A DNA stretch of 51,589 nt, from the NCBI GenBank assembly GCA_021776055.1, contig JAJFGP010000020.1, positions 1 through 51,589 on the forward strand, in the 5' to 3' direction. Below, piece by piece: positions 1-8,556 of this stretch; the first letter of the stretch is position 1, and every line of letters begins with the position of its first letter. The notes beneath the pieces were generated by a model. It was not told the DNA's origin, did not search any database, and saw only the letters and a program-made list of their open reading frames with translations. Position numbers and translations under genes: made by a program. Source of the stretch: Kiloniellaceae bacterium (GTDB taxonomy: Bacteria > Pseudomonadota > Alphaproteobacteria > Kiloniellales > J153).

Positions 1-938
1 AGGCGCGCGAGAGTTCTTTTTTGGGCGGATTCCAAGTGAGCGACAAGCGCCGCGGCGGCCGCGTCGATGGAGTTCTTCAGCAGCAGTTCGAGCACCAGGC
101 GGTGTTCGGAAAGGGTCGCACTTTCATCGGAGAGGCCGAGATATTGCTGAAACGTTTGGGCTGTTGCGAGCGGCAGTTGATTTTGACGGATGATGGAAAC
201 CAGCCGCTCACTATCGATCCTCAGGATACATTCCACATGCAAGAACCGGTCGAACTGGTGCAGTAGCTCCGGAGTCAGGTTCGAATGGTCGAGTTCGAGT
301 GTCAGCATGTGATCCCGCATGCCGGATAAGGCCGCGCGGTCGAGACGGGGCGCGGCACGGATCAACGCGGCAGGCTCGAGTAACTTCCGGATCTCGTATA
401 TTTCCTTCATTGCGGCGGCGGTGAGAGGGCCGGCAATCCACCGGGAACTCGAACTTTTTTGTACCAAGCCCCGTTCATGAAGTCGGCCCAGGACGTCTCG
501 GGCGACCGTTCGGCTAACGTGAAACAAGCTTGCCAGCCGCGCTTCATGAATACGATAGCGCCCGAATGCGGCGGCGGTGGCGACTTCCTGTTCGACCCGG
601 CCATAGATACGCTGCCACGAGGATCGCGACCTGATCGCCTCATCGATATCCTGGGGCAGAGAGAGTCCTGCCTGCCGGATGTCCATGCGAATGGGGATGG
701 TGCGGCCGTTGCGTTGGGGAATGACGTAACCTCGGCCTTCGAAACGACGTATCAAATTCTCTTCATTAAGCATCTGAAGAGCCTTCTGGATCGGTGCGCG
801 GCTGGTGCCGAAAAAATCGGCGATCGGCCCTTCGAGTAGAACCAGTCCTTCTGGAAGACCGTTGGCTTCCATGTGATCGCGCAGCACCCTGTAGACGAGC
901 TCGTAGAGCCGCTCCGGCGCCCTTTGGGTCGTCGGCAT
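1..938 (-). CDS. GntR/FadR-type transcriptional regulator with two winged helices, C-terminus cut by window edge
   Basis: A continuous reading frame runs from an ATG at 938 to the left window edge (312 complete codons, no stop seen). Residues about 11-75 form one winged helix-turn-helix and residues about 111-170 a second one; residues about 175-312 match an FCD ligand-binding domain, with the expected metal-ligand pattern (DxxxH in DRFLH, His in SEHR, His in VAHL). FCD regulators normally carry one N-terminal HTH, so the doubled DNA-binding part is unusual. It is transcribed divergently from the ABC importer operon that starts at 1557 and most likely controls it and itself, responding to the imported compound or a metabolite; that role is inferred from position. 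The family is clear, the ligand unknown. Confidence 0.85.
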   Translation of the reverse strand, partial: MPTTQRAPERLYELVYRVLRDHMEANGLPEGLVLLEGPIADFFGTSRAPIQKALQMLNEENLIRRFEGRGYVIPQRNGRTIPIRMDIRQAGLSLPQDIDEAIRSRSSWQRIYGRVEQEVATAAAFGRYRIHEARLASLFHVSRTVARDVLGRLHERGLVQKSSSSRWIAGPLTAAAMKEIYEIRKLLEPAALIRAAPRLDRAALSGMRDHMLTLELDHSNLTPELLHQFDRFLHVECILRIDSERLVSIIRQNQLPLATAQTFQQYLGLSDESATLSEHRLVLELLLKNSIDAAAAALVAHLESAQKRTLAR

Positions 939-1170
939 CGGCGCTTTACCCGTCGGCCGGGCGATGCCCGGTCAATTGCCGCCGGACCATGACCGTGTGG
1001 GGACACGCGCCGGTCGGCTGGGCAGGCTTTTTAAAGAGAGTCGGGGGAGGTCCGCTCACTGTGACGTCGGGCAAAATGAGAAATGAGAGCCTGCCGCACT
1101 CTAGCGGGGGAGCTTCGAACCTACCAGTGTCGGATGCACGCATGAGCGGCAGTTTAAATCAAAAATGTTG

Positions 1171-1182
1171 TTTGTATACAAA
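1171..1182. promoter_or_regulatory. candidate GntR/FCD operator (TTTGTATACAAA)
   Basis: This is a perfect 12-bp palindrome in the AT-rich part of the divergent intergenic region. The core TTGTATACAA is the operator shape commonly found for FCD-type GntR regulators, and such a regulator is encoded next to it at 1-938. Binding is inferred from motif type and position. Confidence 0.6.
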
Positions 1183-1304
1183 AATCATTTCTGATGTTTA
1201 AAGCGCGAATCATTAGCAAGGAATATTGCGTGGAATCGCGCTGACGCGAGCAAAAAGATCGTGAAACGCCAAAAAGAGCAATACCATCGAATTGAAAAAG
1301 ACTA

Positions 1305-1314
1305 TTGCATGCAA
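1305..1314. promoter_or_regulatory. second palindrome (TTGCATGCAA), possible operator
   Basis: This perfect 10-bp palindrome shares the outer TTG and CAA with the upstream site and lies 134 bp from it (1171 to 1305), on the importer side of the intergenic region. A regulator with two DNA-binding heads could bridge two sites, but a 10-bp palindrome can also occur by chance. Confidence 0.35.
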
Positions 1315-1556
1315 AAACCATCTACGCTACCGTTTTGATAATCAAAGACGCCCGCACCGAGAGGAGCAGGCGTCGCAAAAAAATGATGTCGCGTCGCAAG
1401 GCGTCATCGACGAACAGCGGGAGGGGCAGCCGTGAAAACGGGGCTCGTGAATCTTCGCTCGTGTCCTGGATCGGGACAGGGTGTGGCATGTCGGAGGGCT
1501 GGTGCAGCCGGTGCGCAGTCAATGCTGTGCTTGGCTTGTAAGGGCCGACCCTCGAA

Positions 1557-2636
1557 ATGACCGCCATCCTCGAAATAAGAAACGTAACCAAGCTTTATGG
1601 AAACGAGCTGGCCCTCGATGGCTTGTCTGTTGGGTTGCAAGCCAATGAGTACATATCGCTTCTCGGGCCCAGCGGTTCGGGCAAATCGACGTTGCTTCGG
1701 ATCATTGCCGGTTTCGAGAAACCCGACGCCGGCGATATTTTTCTTGAAGGTAAATCCGTCGCCGGGGTTCCGGCTCACAAACGCGGTATCGGTTTCGTCT
1801 CCCAGAGTTTCGCCCTGTTTCCCCATATGTCGGTCTTCGATAACGTCGCCTTCGGTTTGCGGCACAGGGAAGAAGAGCCGGTTCGTGACGAAGGCGAGAT
1901 TACGCGCCGCGTTAATGACATGCTCGATCTCGTCGGTCTGGTGGATCTTGGAGACCGCCGCATCAGCCAGATTTCCGGCGGCCAGAAGCAGCGGGTAGCC
2001 TTAGCTCGGACGCTGGTTGCCGATCCCAAAATCATTCTCTTGGATGAGCCGCTTGGCGCTCTGGATGCCAATCTGAGGTCACGTATGCGCGCCGAACTCA
2101 GGCGCATTCGTCAGCAGTTGGGCATCACCTTCATGCACGTGACCGGCAACGAGCAGGAAGCGCTGGCCATGGGAGATCGAGTTGCCGTGCTGGATAGTGG
2201 CCGCCTGATACAGGTCGCCGATCCGGATACGGTATACAACCGCCCGGCGTCGGCGCGGGTGGCGAGATTTCTGGATTGCTACAACATGTTCGAGGGGAGA
2301 TGCGAAGACGGCGAGCGTTTCATCGCCGGCGATACCAGCTTCCCGTGTCTCGCCAACCAGAACGCTCAGGCAGGGCCGGGATTTTACTGTGTGCGGTTCG
2401 ACAAAATCCGAGTGGCGCCGGCGTCCGAGGCGCCGCAGCCGGGTGAGGTCGGGGTCCGGGCAACCTTCATCACCAGCGAATATTCGGGACCCAGCGTCAT
2501 GTATTTCTTCGAGGGCCAAGGGAACAAGGTGCTCGAGGTGGAGTACCACCTGAGCCACCGGCAGCCTGAGGAATTTTCTCTCGGCGGCGAATACGCGCTC
2601 TTGTGGTCGCCGGGAGATGCACTCGTTTACGCTTGA
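1557..2636 (+). CDS. ABC importer ATPase, PotA/spermidine-putrescine type, lacking the H-loop histidine
   Basis: A 359-residue cytoplasmic ATPase of the polyamine/opine/iron importer group. Walker A is GPSGSGKST (37-45), the Q-loop Gln is at 83, the signature ISGGQ at 139-143, and Walker B with catalytic Glu at 159-164; a TOBE-like regulatory tail follows residue about 235. The H-loop, usually VTHD, reads VTGN (Gly at 197, codon 2145-2147), so the switch histidine is missing while every other motif is intact. It is the first gene of the operon, with two permeases directly downstream and a second, canonical ATPase at 7406. The two ATPases may pair as an asymmetric dimer. The substrate is unknown; a cationic amine or small amide is a guess from family. 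Confidence 0.93.
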   Translation: MTAILEIRNVTKLYGNELALDGLSVGLQANEYISLLGPSGSGKSTLLRIIAGFEKPDAGDIFLEGKSVAGVPAHKRGIGFVSQSFALFPHMSVFDNVAFGLRHREEEPVRDEGEITRRVNDMLDLVGLVDLGDRRISQISGGQKQRVALARTLVADPKIILLDEPLGALDANLRSRMRAELRRIRQQLGITFMHVTGNEQEALAMGDRVAVLDSGRLIQVADPDTVYNRPASARVARFLDCYNMFEGRCEDGERFIAGDTSFPCLANQNAQAGPGFYCVRFDKIRVAPASEAPQPGEVGVRATFITSEYSGPSVMYFFEGQGNKVLEVEYHLSHRQPEEFSLGGEYALLWSPGDALVYA

Positions 2637-2654
2637 TAGGAAACCGTAAGTCCG

Positions 2655-3581
2655 ATGGCAGAGGTTAGGCACAGAATTCAGGACGGCACTGGGACTTCCA
2701 CCGTAGCTCGAGTGGCCGCGGAGAGGAAAGATCCGCACGCCCGCCGGATCACAGCCCTGCTGATTGCTCCTGGAACTATCTGGATGATTCTGTTTCTCGT
2801 CGTGCCGATGCTGATGATGGTTTATGTCAGTTTCTGGACGCAGAAGACATTCACGATCGAACCGACGTTGACGCTGAATAGCTGGATTGCGTTCTTCTCC
2901 AGTGAAACCTATTTCGGTGCGTTGCTCAGGACGATCAGGATTTGGTTGATCGTTCTCGCCGCGACCTTCTTTCTGGGTTATCCCACGGCTCTCTTTATCG
3001 GCCTTTTCATCAAGAACAAGACACTCCAGACCATTGTTCTCGTACTTTGTGTCGTGCCGTTCTGGACGTCGTTTCTGATCCGCGTACTGGCCTGGCGCCC
3101 GATGCTTGGCAAGGAGGGCGCGGTCAATATCGTGCTGCAGAAGATCGGTTTGATCAGTCAACCGATCGAGGTTTTGCTGTTCACCGAATTTAGCGTCGTC
3201 ATCGGCATGACGCAGATCTATGTGGTGTTCATGGTCGGGCCGATCGCCTTTATGCTGTCCCGCATCGATCCTAGTCTCATCGAGGCGGCGCGGGATCTCG
3301 GCGCAAGCACCTGGCGTATTTTCCGCACGATCATCTTTCCCTTGAGCCTTCCCGGCGTGGTCGTCGGCGCCATCTTCGTCTCGGTCATGGTATTGGGCGA
3401 ATTCGCCACATCGGCGGCATTGTCCGGGCGCAAGGTGAATTTGCTCGGGAATATCATCGTAACTCAGGTCGGCTCCCTGAAATGGGCGTTCGCCGCCGTG
3501 GTCGGGGTGATCTTGACCGTCGTCATAGCCTTCATCGTTGCCGCGTTGCTCAAGATCGTGGACCTGAGGAAGGAGCTCTGA
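2655..3581 (+). CDS. ABC importer permease, PotB-like
   Basis: A 308-residue inner-membrane permease with about six transmembrane helices; the first begins near residue 35 after a hydrophilic head. The cytoplasmic EAA loop, which docks the ATPase, is visible as EAARDLGASTWRIFRTIIFP in the middle of the protein. It starts 18 bases after the ATPase gene and ends two bases before the next permease. Family knowledge places it with PotB/PotH, whose operons import polyamines, opines or ferric chelates. It should form the translocation channel together with the product of 3584-4435. Confidence 0.93.
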   Translation: MAEVRHRIQDGTGTSTVARVAAERKDPHARRITALLIAPGTIWMILFLVVPMLMMVYVSFWTQKTFTIEPTLTLNSWIAFFSSETYFGALLRTIRIWLIVLAATFFLGYPTALFIGLFIKNKTLQTIVLVLCVVPFWTSFLIRVLAWRPMLGKEGAVNIVLQKIGLISQPIEVLLFTEFSVVIGMTQIYVVFMVGPIAFMLSRIDPSLIEAARDLGASTWRIFRTIIFPLSLPGVVVGAIFVSVMVLGEFATSAALSGRKVNLLGNIIVTQVGSLKWAFAAVVGVILTVVIAFIVAALLKIVDLRKEL

Positions 3582-3583
3582 GC

Positions 3584-4435
3584 GTGGAAAACAGGCCCGC
3601 TCTTCGCTCCGCTCTTGCGATCTACACGATGCTTTTCATCGGGTTTCTTTATGCCCCGTTCGTGGTTCTCGGAATACTGAGCTTCCAGTCCGGACCCGAA
3701 GGCGGCCCGCAATTCCCGATCATCGAATGGTCGACCTATTGGTATGAGCATATCTTCGGTCTGACGCCCCCGTCGCGAGTAGCACCGCTGCCAATAGGCG
3801 AAGCTCTTGTGCGGTCGATGACCTTGGCTTTCGTAACCATGGTGACGTCGACCGTTCTGGGGACGATGACGGCACAGGCGTTTCGGCGACGTTTCAAGGG
3901 GTCGGGGTTCGTCTTCTATCTTGTGGTTCTGGGCATGATCGTGCCCGGCGTTCTGGTTGGGCTGGGTATCGCCCTGGTCGCCAATGATCTGAGCATCGCC
4001 CGGGCGTGGTGGGGCACGGCGTTTGTGACGCATGTGCTTTACACCTTCCCATTTGCCTTCCTCGTCATGCTGGCGATCTTCAATCGCTTCGACAAGTCGA
4101 TTGAAGAGGCAGCCTGGAGCTTGGGGGTTCCGCCAATTCGCACCTTCCGGAAGGTGACGTTCCCGTTGATTTTCCCGGGTATTCTGAGTTCGATGCTGTT
4201 CGCCTTTACGCTCAGCTATGACGAATTCCCGCGAACTTTGTTCGCAGCCGGCGCCGATCTGACGTTACCGCTGGCGATCTACGGCACTTTCTCCGTGGAG
4301 ATTCACCCGAACATTTTCGCGTTCGGCGTGCTGACGACGTTGTTCTCTTTTTCCCTTCTCGCGGTCTACGGAGTCCTCATGGCCGCCTCCGTACGCAGCG
4401 CGAAGAAAATCGCCATCCAGGAAGACATCGAGTGA
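3584..4435 (+). CDS. ABC importer permease, PotC-like
   Basis: The second membrane subunit, 283 residues. I chose the GTG at 3584, two bases after the preceding stop, because a strong AGGAAGGAG lies just upstream and the first membrane helix follows about ten residues in; a longer in-frame extension to 3482 lies inside the previous gene and encodes an arginine-rich non-membrane stretch. The EAA loop (EEAAWSLGVPPIRTFRKVTFP split around Gly) is present near residue 175. It overlaps the next gene by four bases, showing translational coupling of the importer to the dehydrogenase. Confidence 0.92.
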   Translation: MENRPALRSALAIYTMLFIGFLYAPFVVLGILSFQSGPEGGPQFPIIEWSTYWYEHIFGLTPPSRVAPLPIGEALVRSMTLAFVTMVTSTVLGTMTAQAFRRRFKGSGFVFYLVVLGMIVPGVLVGLGIALVANDLSIARAWWGTAFVTHVLYTFPFAFLVMLAIFNRFDKSIEEAAWSLGVPPIRTFRKVTFPLIFPGILSSMLFAFTLSYDEFPRTLFAAGADLTLPLAIYGTFSVEIHPNIFAFGVLTTLFSFSLLAVYGVLMAASVRSAKKIAIQEDIE

Positions 4436-5178
4436 AGCACCTATCCGAACATATCGCCGTGGTGACGGGCGCCGGCAACGGAATCGGCCGGGCGATCGCC
4501 CTGCGCCTTGCCCATGAAGGGGCGCGGATTGTCGTCAATGATCTGCGTTCCGAGGCGGCAGACGAAGTGGTGGCTGCGATCAACGCCGGCGGCGGCAAGG
4601 CTGTTGCCGCGCCGGGCGATGTCTCCTCGCCCGAGGACGTCGCGGGTATGTTCGAATGCTGCCACGGTGCCTTTGGGGACTGCTCGCTGTTGGTCAATAA
4701 CGCCGGATTTGTTCATCAGGCCCTGTTCGAAAGCCTGACGGTTGACGAGTGGGACCGGATGATTGCCGTTCATTTGCGCGGCACCTTCCTGTGTGCGCGG
4801 CAGGCTATCACCGCGATGCTGGAGCGCGGCGAAGGCGTTATCGTCAACATCGCCTCGCAACTCGGGCAGATCGGCGGCATCGAGCTTTGCCACTACAGCG
4901 CGGCGAAGGCCGGCATCATCGGTCTGACCAAGGCGCTGGCGCGTGAAGTGAGTGAGCGTGGCGTTCGCGTCAATGCCGTCGCACCGGGACCGATCAATAC
5001 GGAATTAGTCCGCAACCTGTCGGAACAATGGCGCGCAGCCAAGGCGACAGAACTACCTCTTGGGCATTTCGGCGAGCCGGAGGACGTGGCCAATACGGTG
5101 GCCTTCCTTGCCTCGCCACAAGCGCGCATTTACGTGGGGCAAACACTGGGACCGAATTCTGGAGATGTGATGCTCTGA
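4432..5178 (+). CDS. SDR-family NAD(P)-dependent oxidoreductase
   Basis: A 248-residue classical short-chain dehydrogenase beginning with GTG inside the stop region of the permease gene (GTGA overlap). The cofactor motif TGAGNGIG is at residues 12-19, the NNAG structural motif near residue 87, the active-site Ser lies in NIAS and the catalytic Tyr and Lys in YSAAK. The length is normal for the family. It probably oxidises an alcohol or reduces a carbonyl generated from the imported compound; the substrate cannot be read from sequence. Its coupling to the permease genes supports a catabolic job in the same pathway. Confidence 0.9.
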   Translation: MKHLSEHIAVVTGAGNGIGRAIALRLAHEGARIVVNDLRSEAADEVVAAINAGGGKAVAAPGDVSSPEDVAGMFECCHGAFGDCSLLVNNAGFVHQALFESLTVDEWDRMIAVHLRGTFLCARQAITAMLERGEGVIVNIASQLGQIGGIELCHYSAAKAGIIGLTKALAREVSERGVRVNAVAPGPINTELVRNLSEQWRAAKATELPLGHFGEPEDVANTVAFLASPQARIYVGQTLGPNSGDVML

Positions 5179-5236
5179 CCGGTATCCGGCGATTCCAGCC
5201 GGTCGATGAAGGGGCAAAAACGAGGAAACCTGAGCC

Positions 5237-5998
5237 ATGGCGGATCACAAGAGCGTACTCATTACCGGTGGTGGTATCGGTATCGGACGAGCCACGGCGT
5301 TCGCCTTCGCGGATGCCGGTTGCCATGTGATCGTCACCGACGTGCTTGAGAAACAAGGCGGCGAGGTTGCCGATCAGATTCGCGCTAACGACGGATCGGC
5401 GGAGTTTCATCGCCTGGACGTTACGGATACGAAAAACACCGATGATGTTGTCGCTGCCGTGGAGGCGAAGCACGGCGCGTTGGACGTTATCGTCGCCAAT
5501 GCGGGTATCGCTCACAAGGTTCCGTTGGCCCAGATGACCGATGAGAAATGGGATCATACGTTCGAGGTCGACCTTAAGGGCATCATGCGCGTCGTGCGCG
5601 CTGCCGCACCCGCCATGAAGGCGCGGAAGTCGGGCGCCGTGATCGCGCTGTCCTCGATCATGGGCGTCGCCTATGGCTGGGACGAGCACGTTCACTACTC
5701 CGCCGCCAAGTCGGGTGTCGTCGGGCTGGTGCGTGGCTTGGCTGTCGAATTGGCGAAAGACGGCATTCGCGTGAACGGCGTTGCGCCGGGCTATATCCGT
5801 ACGGCCCAGGCGCTTTCCGAAGAGCATTCACTTGGGCCGGCCGGCCTGGACAAGGCAGCCGAGTTCATTCCCATAGGTCGGGTTGGGGAACCCGATGATA
5901 TTGCCGACGTCATCGTTTTCTTGGCGTCGCATGCTGCCCGATACATGACCGGGCAGACAGTCGTGGTCGACGGCGGTCTTCTTGTCGGGAGGTACTGA
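5237..5998 (+). CDS. second SDR-family oxidoreductase
   Basis: A 253-residue classical SDR with TGGGIGIG at residues 10-17, ANAG in place of NNAG, the active-site Ser in ALSS and the YSAAK catalytic pair. The C-terminus GQTVVVDGG is typical of 3-oxoacyl-ACP reductase-like members. It is a paralogue of the preceding gene, not a tandem copy, since the sequences differ throughout. The 58-base gap before it has a purine-rich ribosome site (GAGGAAACC). Acting in sequence with the first SDR is plausible but unproven. Confidence 0.9.
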   Translation: MADHKSVLITGGGIGIGRATAFAFADAGCHVIVTDVLEKQGGEVADQIRANDGSAEFHRLDVTDTKNTDDVVAAVEAKHGALDVIVANAGIAHKVPLAQMTDEKWDHTFEVDLKGIMRVVRAAAPAMKARKSGAVIALSSIMGVAYGWDEHVHYSAAKSGVVGLVRGLAVELAKDGIRVNGVAPGYIRTAQALSEEHSLGPAGLDKAAEFIPIGRVGEPDDIADVIVFLASHAARYMTGQTVVVDGGLLVGRY

Positions 5999-6063
5999 TA
6001 CGTAAGAAGTTTGTCTAGATCATCAACTAACTAAACGAGCGTCATTGAAGGGAGACACCACAG

Positions 6064-7311
6064 ATGTCTGTGAAAAATGAGTACTCTCGCCGCGATATTC
6101 TGAGCACGGCGTTGATGGGGTCGGTTGCCACCACGGCGCTGGCCCTGGGCGGCGGCACGCCGTTCATGAGCTCGCGCAAGGCTTATGCGGCTGCCATGGA
6201 TATTTCGAAGCAGCAGTTGCGTACGATCGGCCTGTCGGTGACGGTGCAGGAGCGCATCCTCGATGATTTCCGGGCCAAATCCGGCGTCGGCAGCACTACG
6301 GGGACCGCGGCTACTTTCCCCGATGCCCAGACCAAAATTCTCTCCGGCTCCAAGGATTTCGATTGCTGGGAGACCATCGGCGAGCGTTTGCCTGCCGTGG
6401 TGATGACCAACAACATCGACCCGGTTCCGACGTCGAGCCTGAAGAACTGGGGCAACATTCGGGATACCTTTACCAAGGTAAATCCCAAGTGGGAGAAAAG
6501 GGCGCAGATCACTGGTCAGATTTGGGCGGACGATGCCCAGACCAAGCTGTGGATGGTGCCGACCGTCTATAACTACGATTCGATCGGCTACAACCCGTCC
6601 GTGGTCAGCGCCGAAGAGGCCAACACCTGGACAGCCATCTTCGACAAAAAGTGGAAAGGCCGTTCGGGTCTCAACACCGATCCGTTGATTGCCCTGGGCC
6701 AGGCCGTTCTGGCGATGAACAGCTGGGGCATGTCGGACGTCAAGAACCCCGGCAACCCGAACAAGGCCCAAATCGACGAGGCCATGAAGTTCCTCATCTC
6801 CAAGAAGAAGGAAGGTCAGTTCCGGGCCTTGTGGGGTGATTTCGGCGAGCTGGTGAACCTTCTCGCTTCGGGCGAGATGGTCGTCGTCGACGCCTGGCAG
6901 CCGGCCGTGATGGCTGTGAAGGCGCAGGGCACGCCCTGCAGTTACGCGGTGCCGAAGGAAGGCTACCGTGCCTGGTCGATCGGCATTTCTCCGATTGTCG
7001 GCACACCGAACAAGGATGCCGTCAACGCCTATGCCGACTACTGGCTGTCTGGGCCGCCGGCGATCACCGTGTCCGAGCAGGGCTATTATTCGCCGACGAC
7101 CAACGTCAAGGACGCCATGGATCCAGACCGCTATGCCTTCTGGTACGAGGGCAAACCCTGGAAGGGCGAGTCATCCCGCGGCATCAATGAAGGTGATCTG
7201 CGCGATGGTGGTTCGCTCGAAGAGCGCGCCTCGACCGTGGCCTACTGGCATCAGTGGCCGGACGAATATGACTACGTGACTGCGAAGTGGGACGAATTCC
7301 TCAGCGCCTGA
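6064..7311 (+). CDS. Tat-exported ABC substrate-binding protein, PotD-like
   Basis: A 415-residue periplasmic binding protein. The N-terminus carries a twin-arginine signal (SRRDIL at residues 8-13, then a hydrophobic stretch to about 38, with an AYAAA cleavage region), so it should be exported folded by the Tat system. The mature part belongs to the PotD/family-1 extracellular solute-binding group. The segment PKEGYRAW also occurs in the leaderless protein at 27553, showing that the two are homologues. It lies between the permease/SDR block and the second ATPase and is surely the binding subunit of this importer. A hairpin follows the stop. Confidence 0.92.
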   Translation: MSVKNEYSRRDILSTALMGSVATTALALGGGTPFMSSRKAYAAAMDISKQQLRTIGLSVTVQERILDDFRAKSGVGSTTGTAATFPDAQTKILSGSKDFDCWETIGERLPAVVMTNNIDPVPTSSLKNWGNIRDTFTKVNPKWEKRAQITGQIWADDAQTKLWMVPTVYNYDSIGYNPSVVSAEEANTWTAIFDKKWKGRSGLNTDPLIALGQAVLAMNSWGMSDVKNPGNPNKAQIDEAMKFLISKKKEGQFRALWGDFGELVNLLASGEMVVVDAWQPAVMAVKAQGTPCSYAVPKEGYRAWSIGISPIVGTPNKDAVNAYADYWLSGPPAITVSEQGYYSPTTNVKDAMDPDRYAFWYEGKPWKGESSRGINEGDLRDGGSLEERASTVAYWHQWPDEYDYVTAKWDEFLSA

Positions 7312-7340
7312 GGACCTTCCCGCGCGATCTGGTGCGGAGA

Positions 7341-7370
7341 CGGGCCGGGGCTGTTCGCAGCTCCGGTCTG
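7341..7370 (+). terminator. UUCG hairpin between binding-protein and ATPase genes
   Basis: A 13-bp stem with a few G-U pairs closes on a TTCG tetraloop. It sits 29 bases after the binding-protein stop and before the second ATPase start, and no run of T directly follows. Such hairpins after binding-protein genes usually protect the upstream mRNA or cause partial termination, giving excess binding protein; that reading is inferred. Confidence 0.6.
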
Positions 7371-7405
7371 CTCCATCTTCCTAAGTTCTAAAGGGCATAC
7401 TATTC

Positions 7406-8515
7406 GTGGCATACGATCTGGAACTGACCGGCGTCGAGAAGGTCTACGATAACGGCACGATGGCCGTTCGGAATTTTGACCTTCAAGTCGAGAAGGGTGA
7501 GTTCATTTCGTTCGTCGGTCCGTCCGGCTGCGGCAAAACGACCACCTTGCGCATGATCGCCGGATTCGAATCGATCACATCGGGTGAAATCCAGATTCGG
7601 GGTCGCCGTATTAACGAGTTGCCGGCGGAGCAGCGGCCGACCTCCACGATTTTTCAGAACTACGCGCTGTTTCCTCACATGACGGTGCGACAGAACATCG
7701 AATATGGCCTTTCGGTAAAGGGCTTTAAGGCGGCGCAACGCCGGGAAAAAGCGGAAGGGATCATGGCGAAGCTCGAGCTTCTCGAGGTCGCCGACCGCCG
7801 GCATGACGTTCTCTCGGGCGGGCAGCGGCAGCGCATCGCCTTGGCGCGGGGGTTGGCTGTTGAGCCGGATATCCTTTTGCTCGACGAACCGTTGGGCTCG
7901 CTCGATGCCAACTTGCGTAAGTCGATTCAGAACGAACTCAAGTTGCTGCAACGCAACCTCGGCATCACCTTTATTTTTGTCACCCATGCGCAGTCGGAGG
8001 CGCTGGTGCTATCCGATCGCGTCGTCGTCATGAATCGGGGCGAGGTCGAACAGATCAGCCCGCCTTACGAGCTATACACCCGCCCCAAGACAAGTTTCGT
8101 GGCCCAGTTCATCGGACGTAACACCAACATTCCCGGCACAATCAAAGACCGTGATGGAGACATCGTGGTCGTTGATACGATCTACGGAGCTTTGCGAGGG
8201 TTTCTGACCGACGGTGCCCTTGAAGACGGTGCGCAGGTCATCGCCGTGGTGCCATCGGAGGCGATCGACGTCCATCCCGACAGCATCGACCGGGAAGAAT
8301 TGGTCGGCCGCTATCAGGGCAATGTGGTGGAGGGGCAGGTTCGGGCCGCTTACGTGGTCGGCCACACCGTGTTCAATGCCATTGAACTCTCCGATGGCCG
8401 GGAGGTGAACATAGAGAGCCATATCGAGAAATACCGGAACGTATTCGAGACCGGCACATCGCGCGTCCACCTGACCTGGTTGCCCAACGAGGCAACAGTC
8501 ATTGGCAAGGGTTGA
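7406..8515 (+). CDS. ABC importer ATPase, PotA-like, canonical
   Basis: A 369-residue ATPase starting with GTG. All motifs are canonical: Walker A GPSGCGKTT (38-46), Gln 84 in the Q-loop, LSGGQ at 136-140, DE at 160-161 and His 194 in VTHAQ. A TOBE-type tail follows residue about 240. It is clearly related to the ATPase at 1557 but retains the switch histidine. Since there is only one pair of permease genes, the two ATPases either form a heterodimer or serve under different conditions. It follows the binding-protein gene after a hairpin and precedes the amidase. Confidence 0.93.
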   Translation: MAYDLELTGVEKVYDNGTMAVRNFDLQVEKGEFISFVGPSGCGKTTTLRMIAGFESITSGEIQIRGRRINELPAEQRPTSTIFQNYALFPHMTVRQNIEYGLSVKGFKAAQRREKAEGIMAKLELLEVADRRHDVLSGGQRQRIALARGLAVEPDILLLDEPLGSLDANLRKSIQNELKLLQRNLGITFIFVTHAQSEALVLSDRVVVMNRGEVEQISPPYELYTRPKTSFVAQFIGRNTNIPGTIKDRDGDIVVVDTIYGALRGFLTDGALEDGAQVIAVVPSEAIDVHPDSIDREELVGRYQGNVVEGQVRAAYVVGHTVFNAIELSDGREVNIESHIEKYRNVFETGTSRVHLTWLPNEATVIGKG

Positions 8516-8556
8516 GATACGAAAGTGGATAGGTTTTTCCAAGAGGAGATGAGCGG

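Larger units (their letters stand above)
939..1556. promoter_or_regulatory. divergent intergenic control region (no gene seen)
   Basis: About 620 bases between the regulator and the importer operon contain no convincing gene. The stretch from about 1150 to 1330 is clearly richer in A and T than the flanks and holds two perfect palindromes, annotated separately. A 78-codon open frame at 1305-1541 has no family resemblance and no good ribosome site. Promoters for both divergent units should lie here, but I cannot pick -35/-10 boxes with confidence. Confidence 0.6.

Noticed and set aside
1305-1541. Possible 78-codon gene in the divergent intergenic region
   Set aside because: Arg/Ser-rich, no good ribosome site, and it overlaps the candidate operator and importer leader.
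2079-3161. Long antisense open frame (360 codons, minus strand)
   Set aside because: It lies opposite the ATPase and permease genes, its composition is Arg/His/Gln-rich with no family pattern, and it is explained by codon bias of the real genes.
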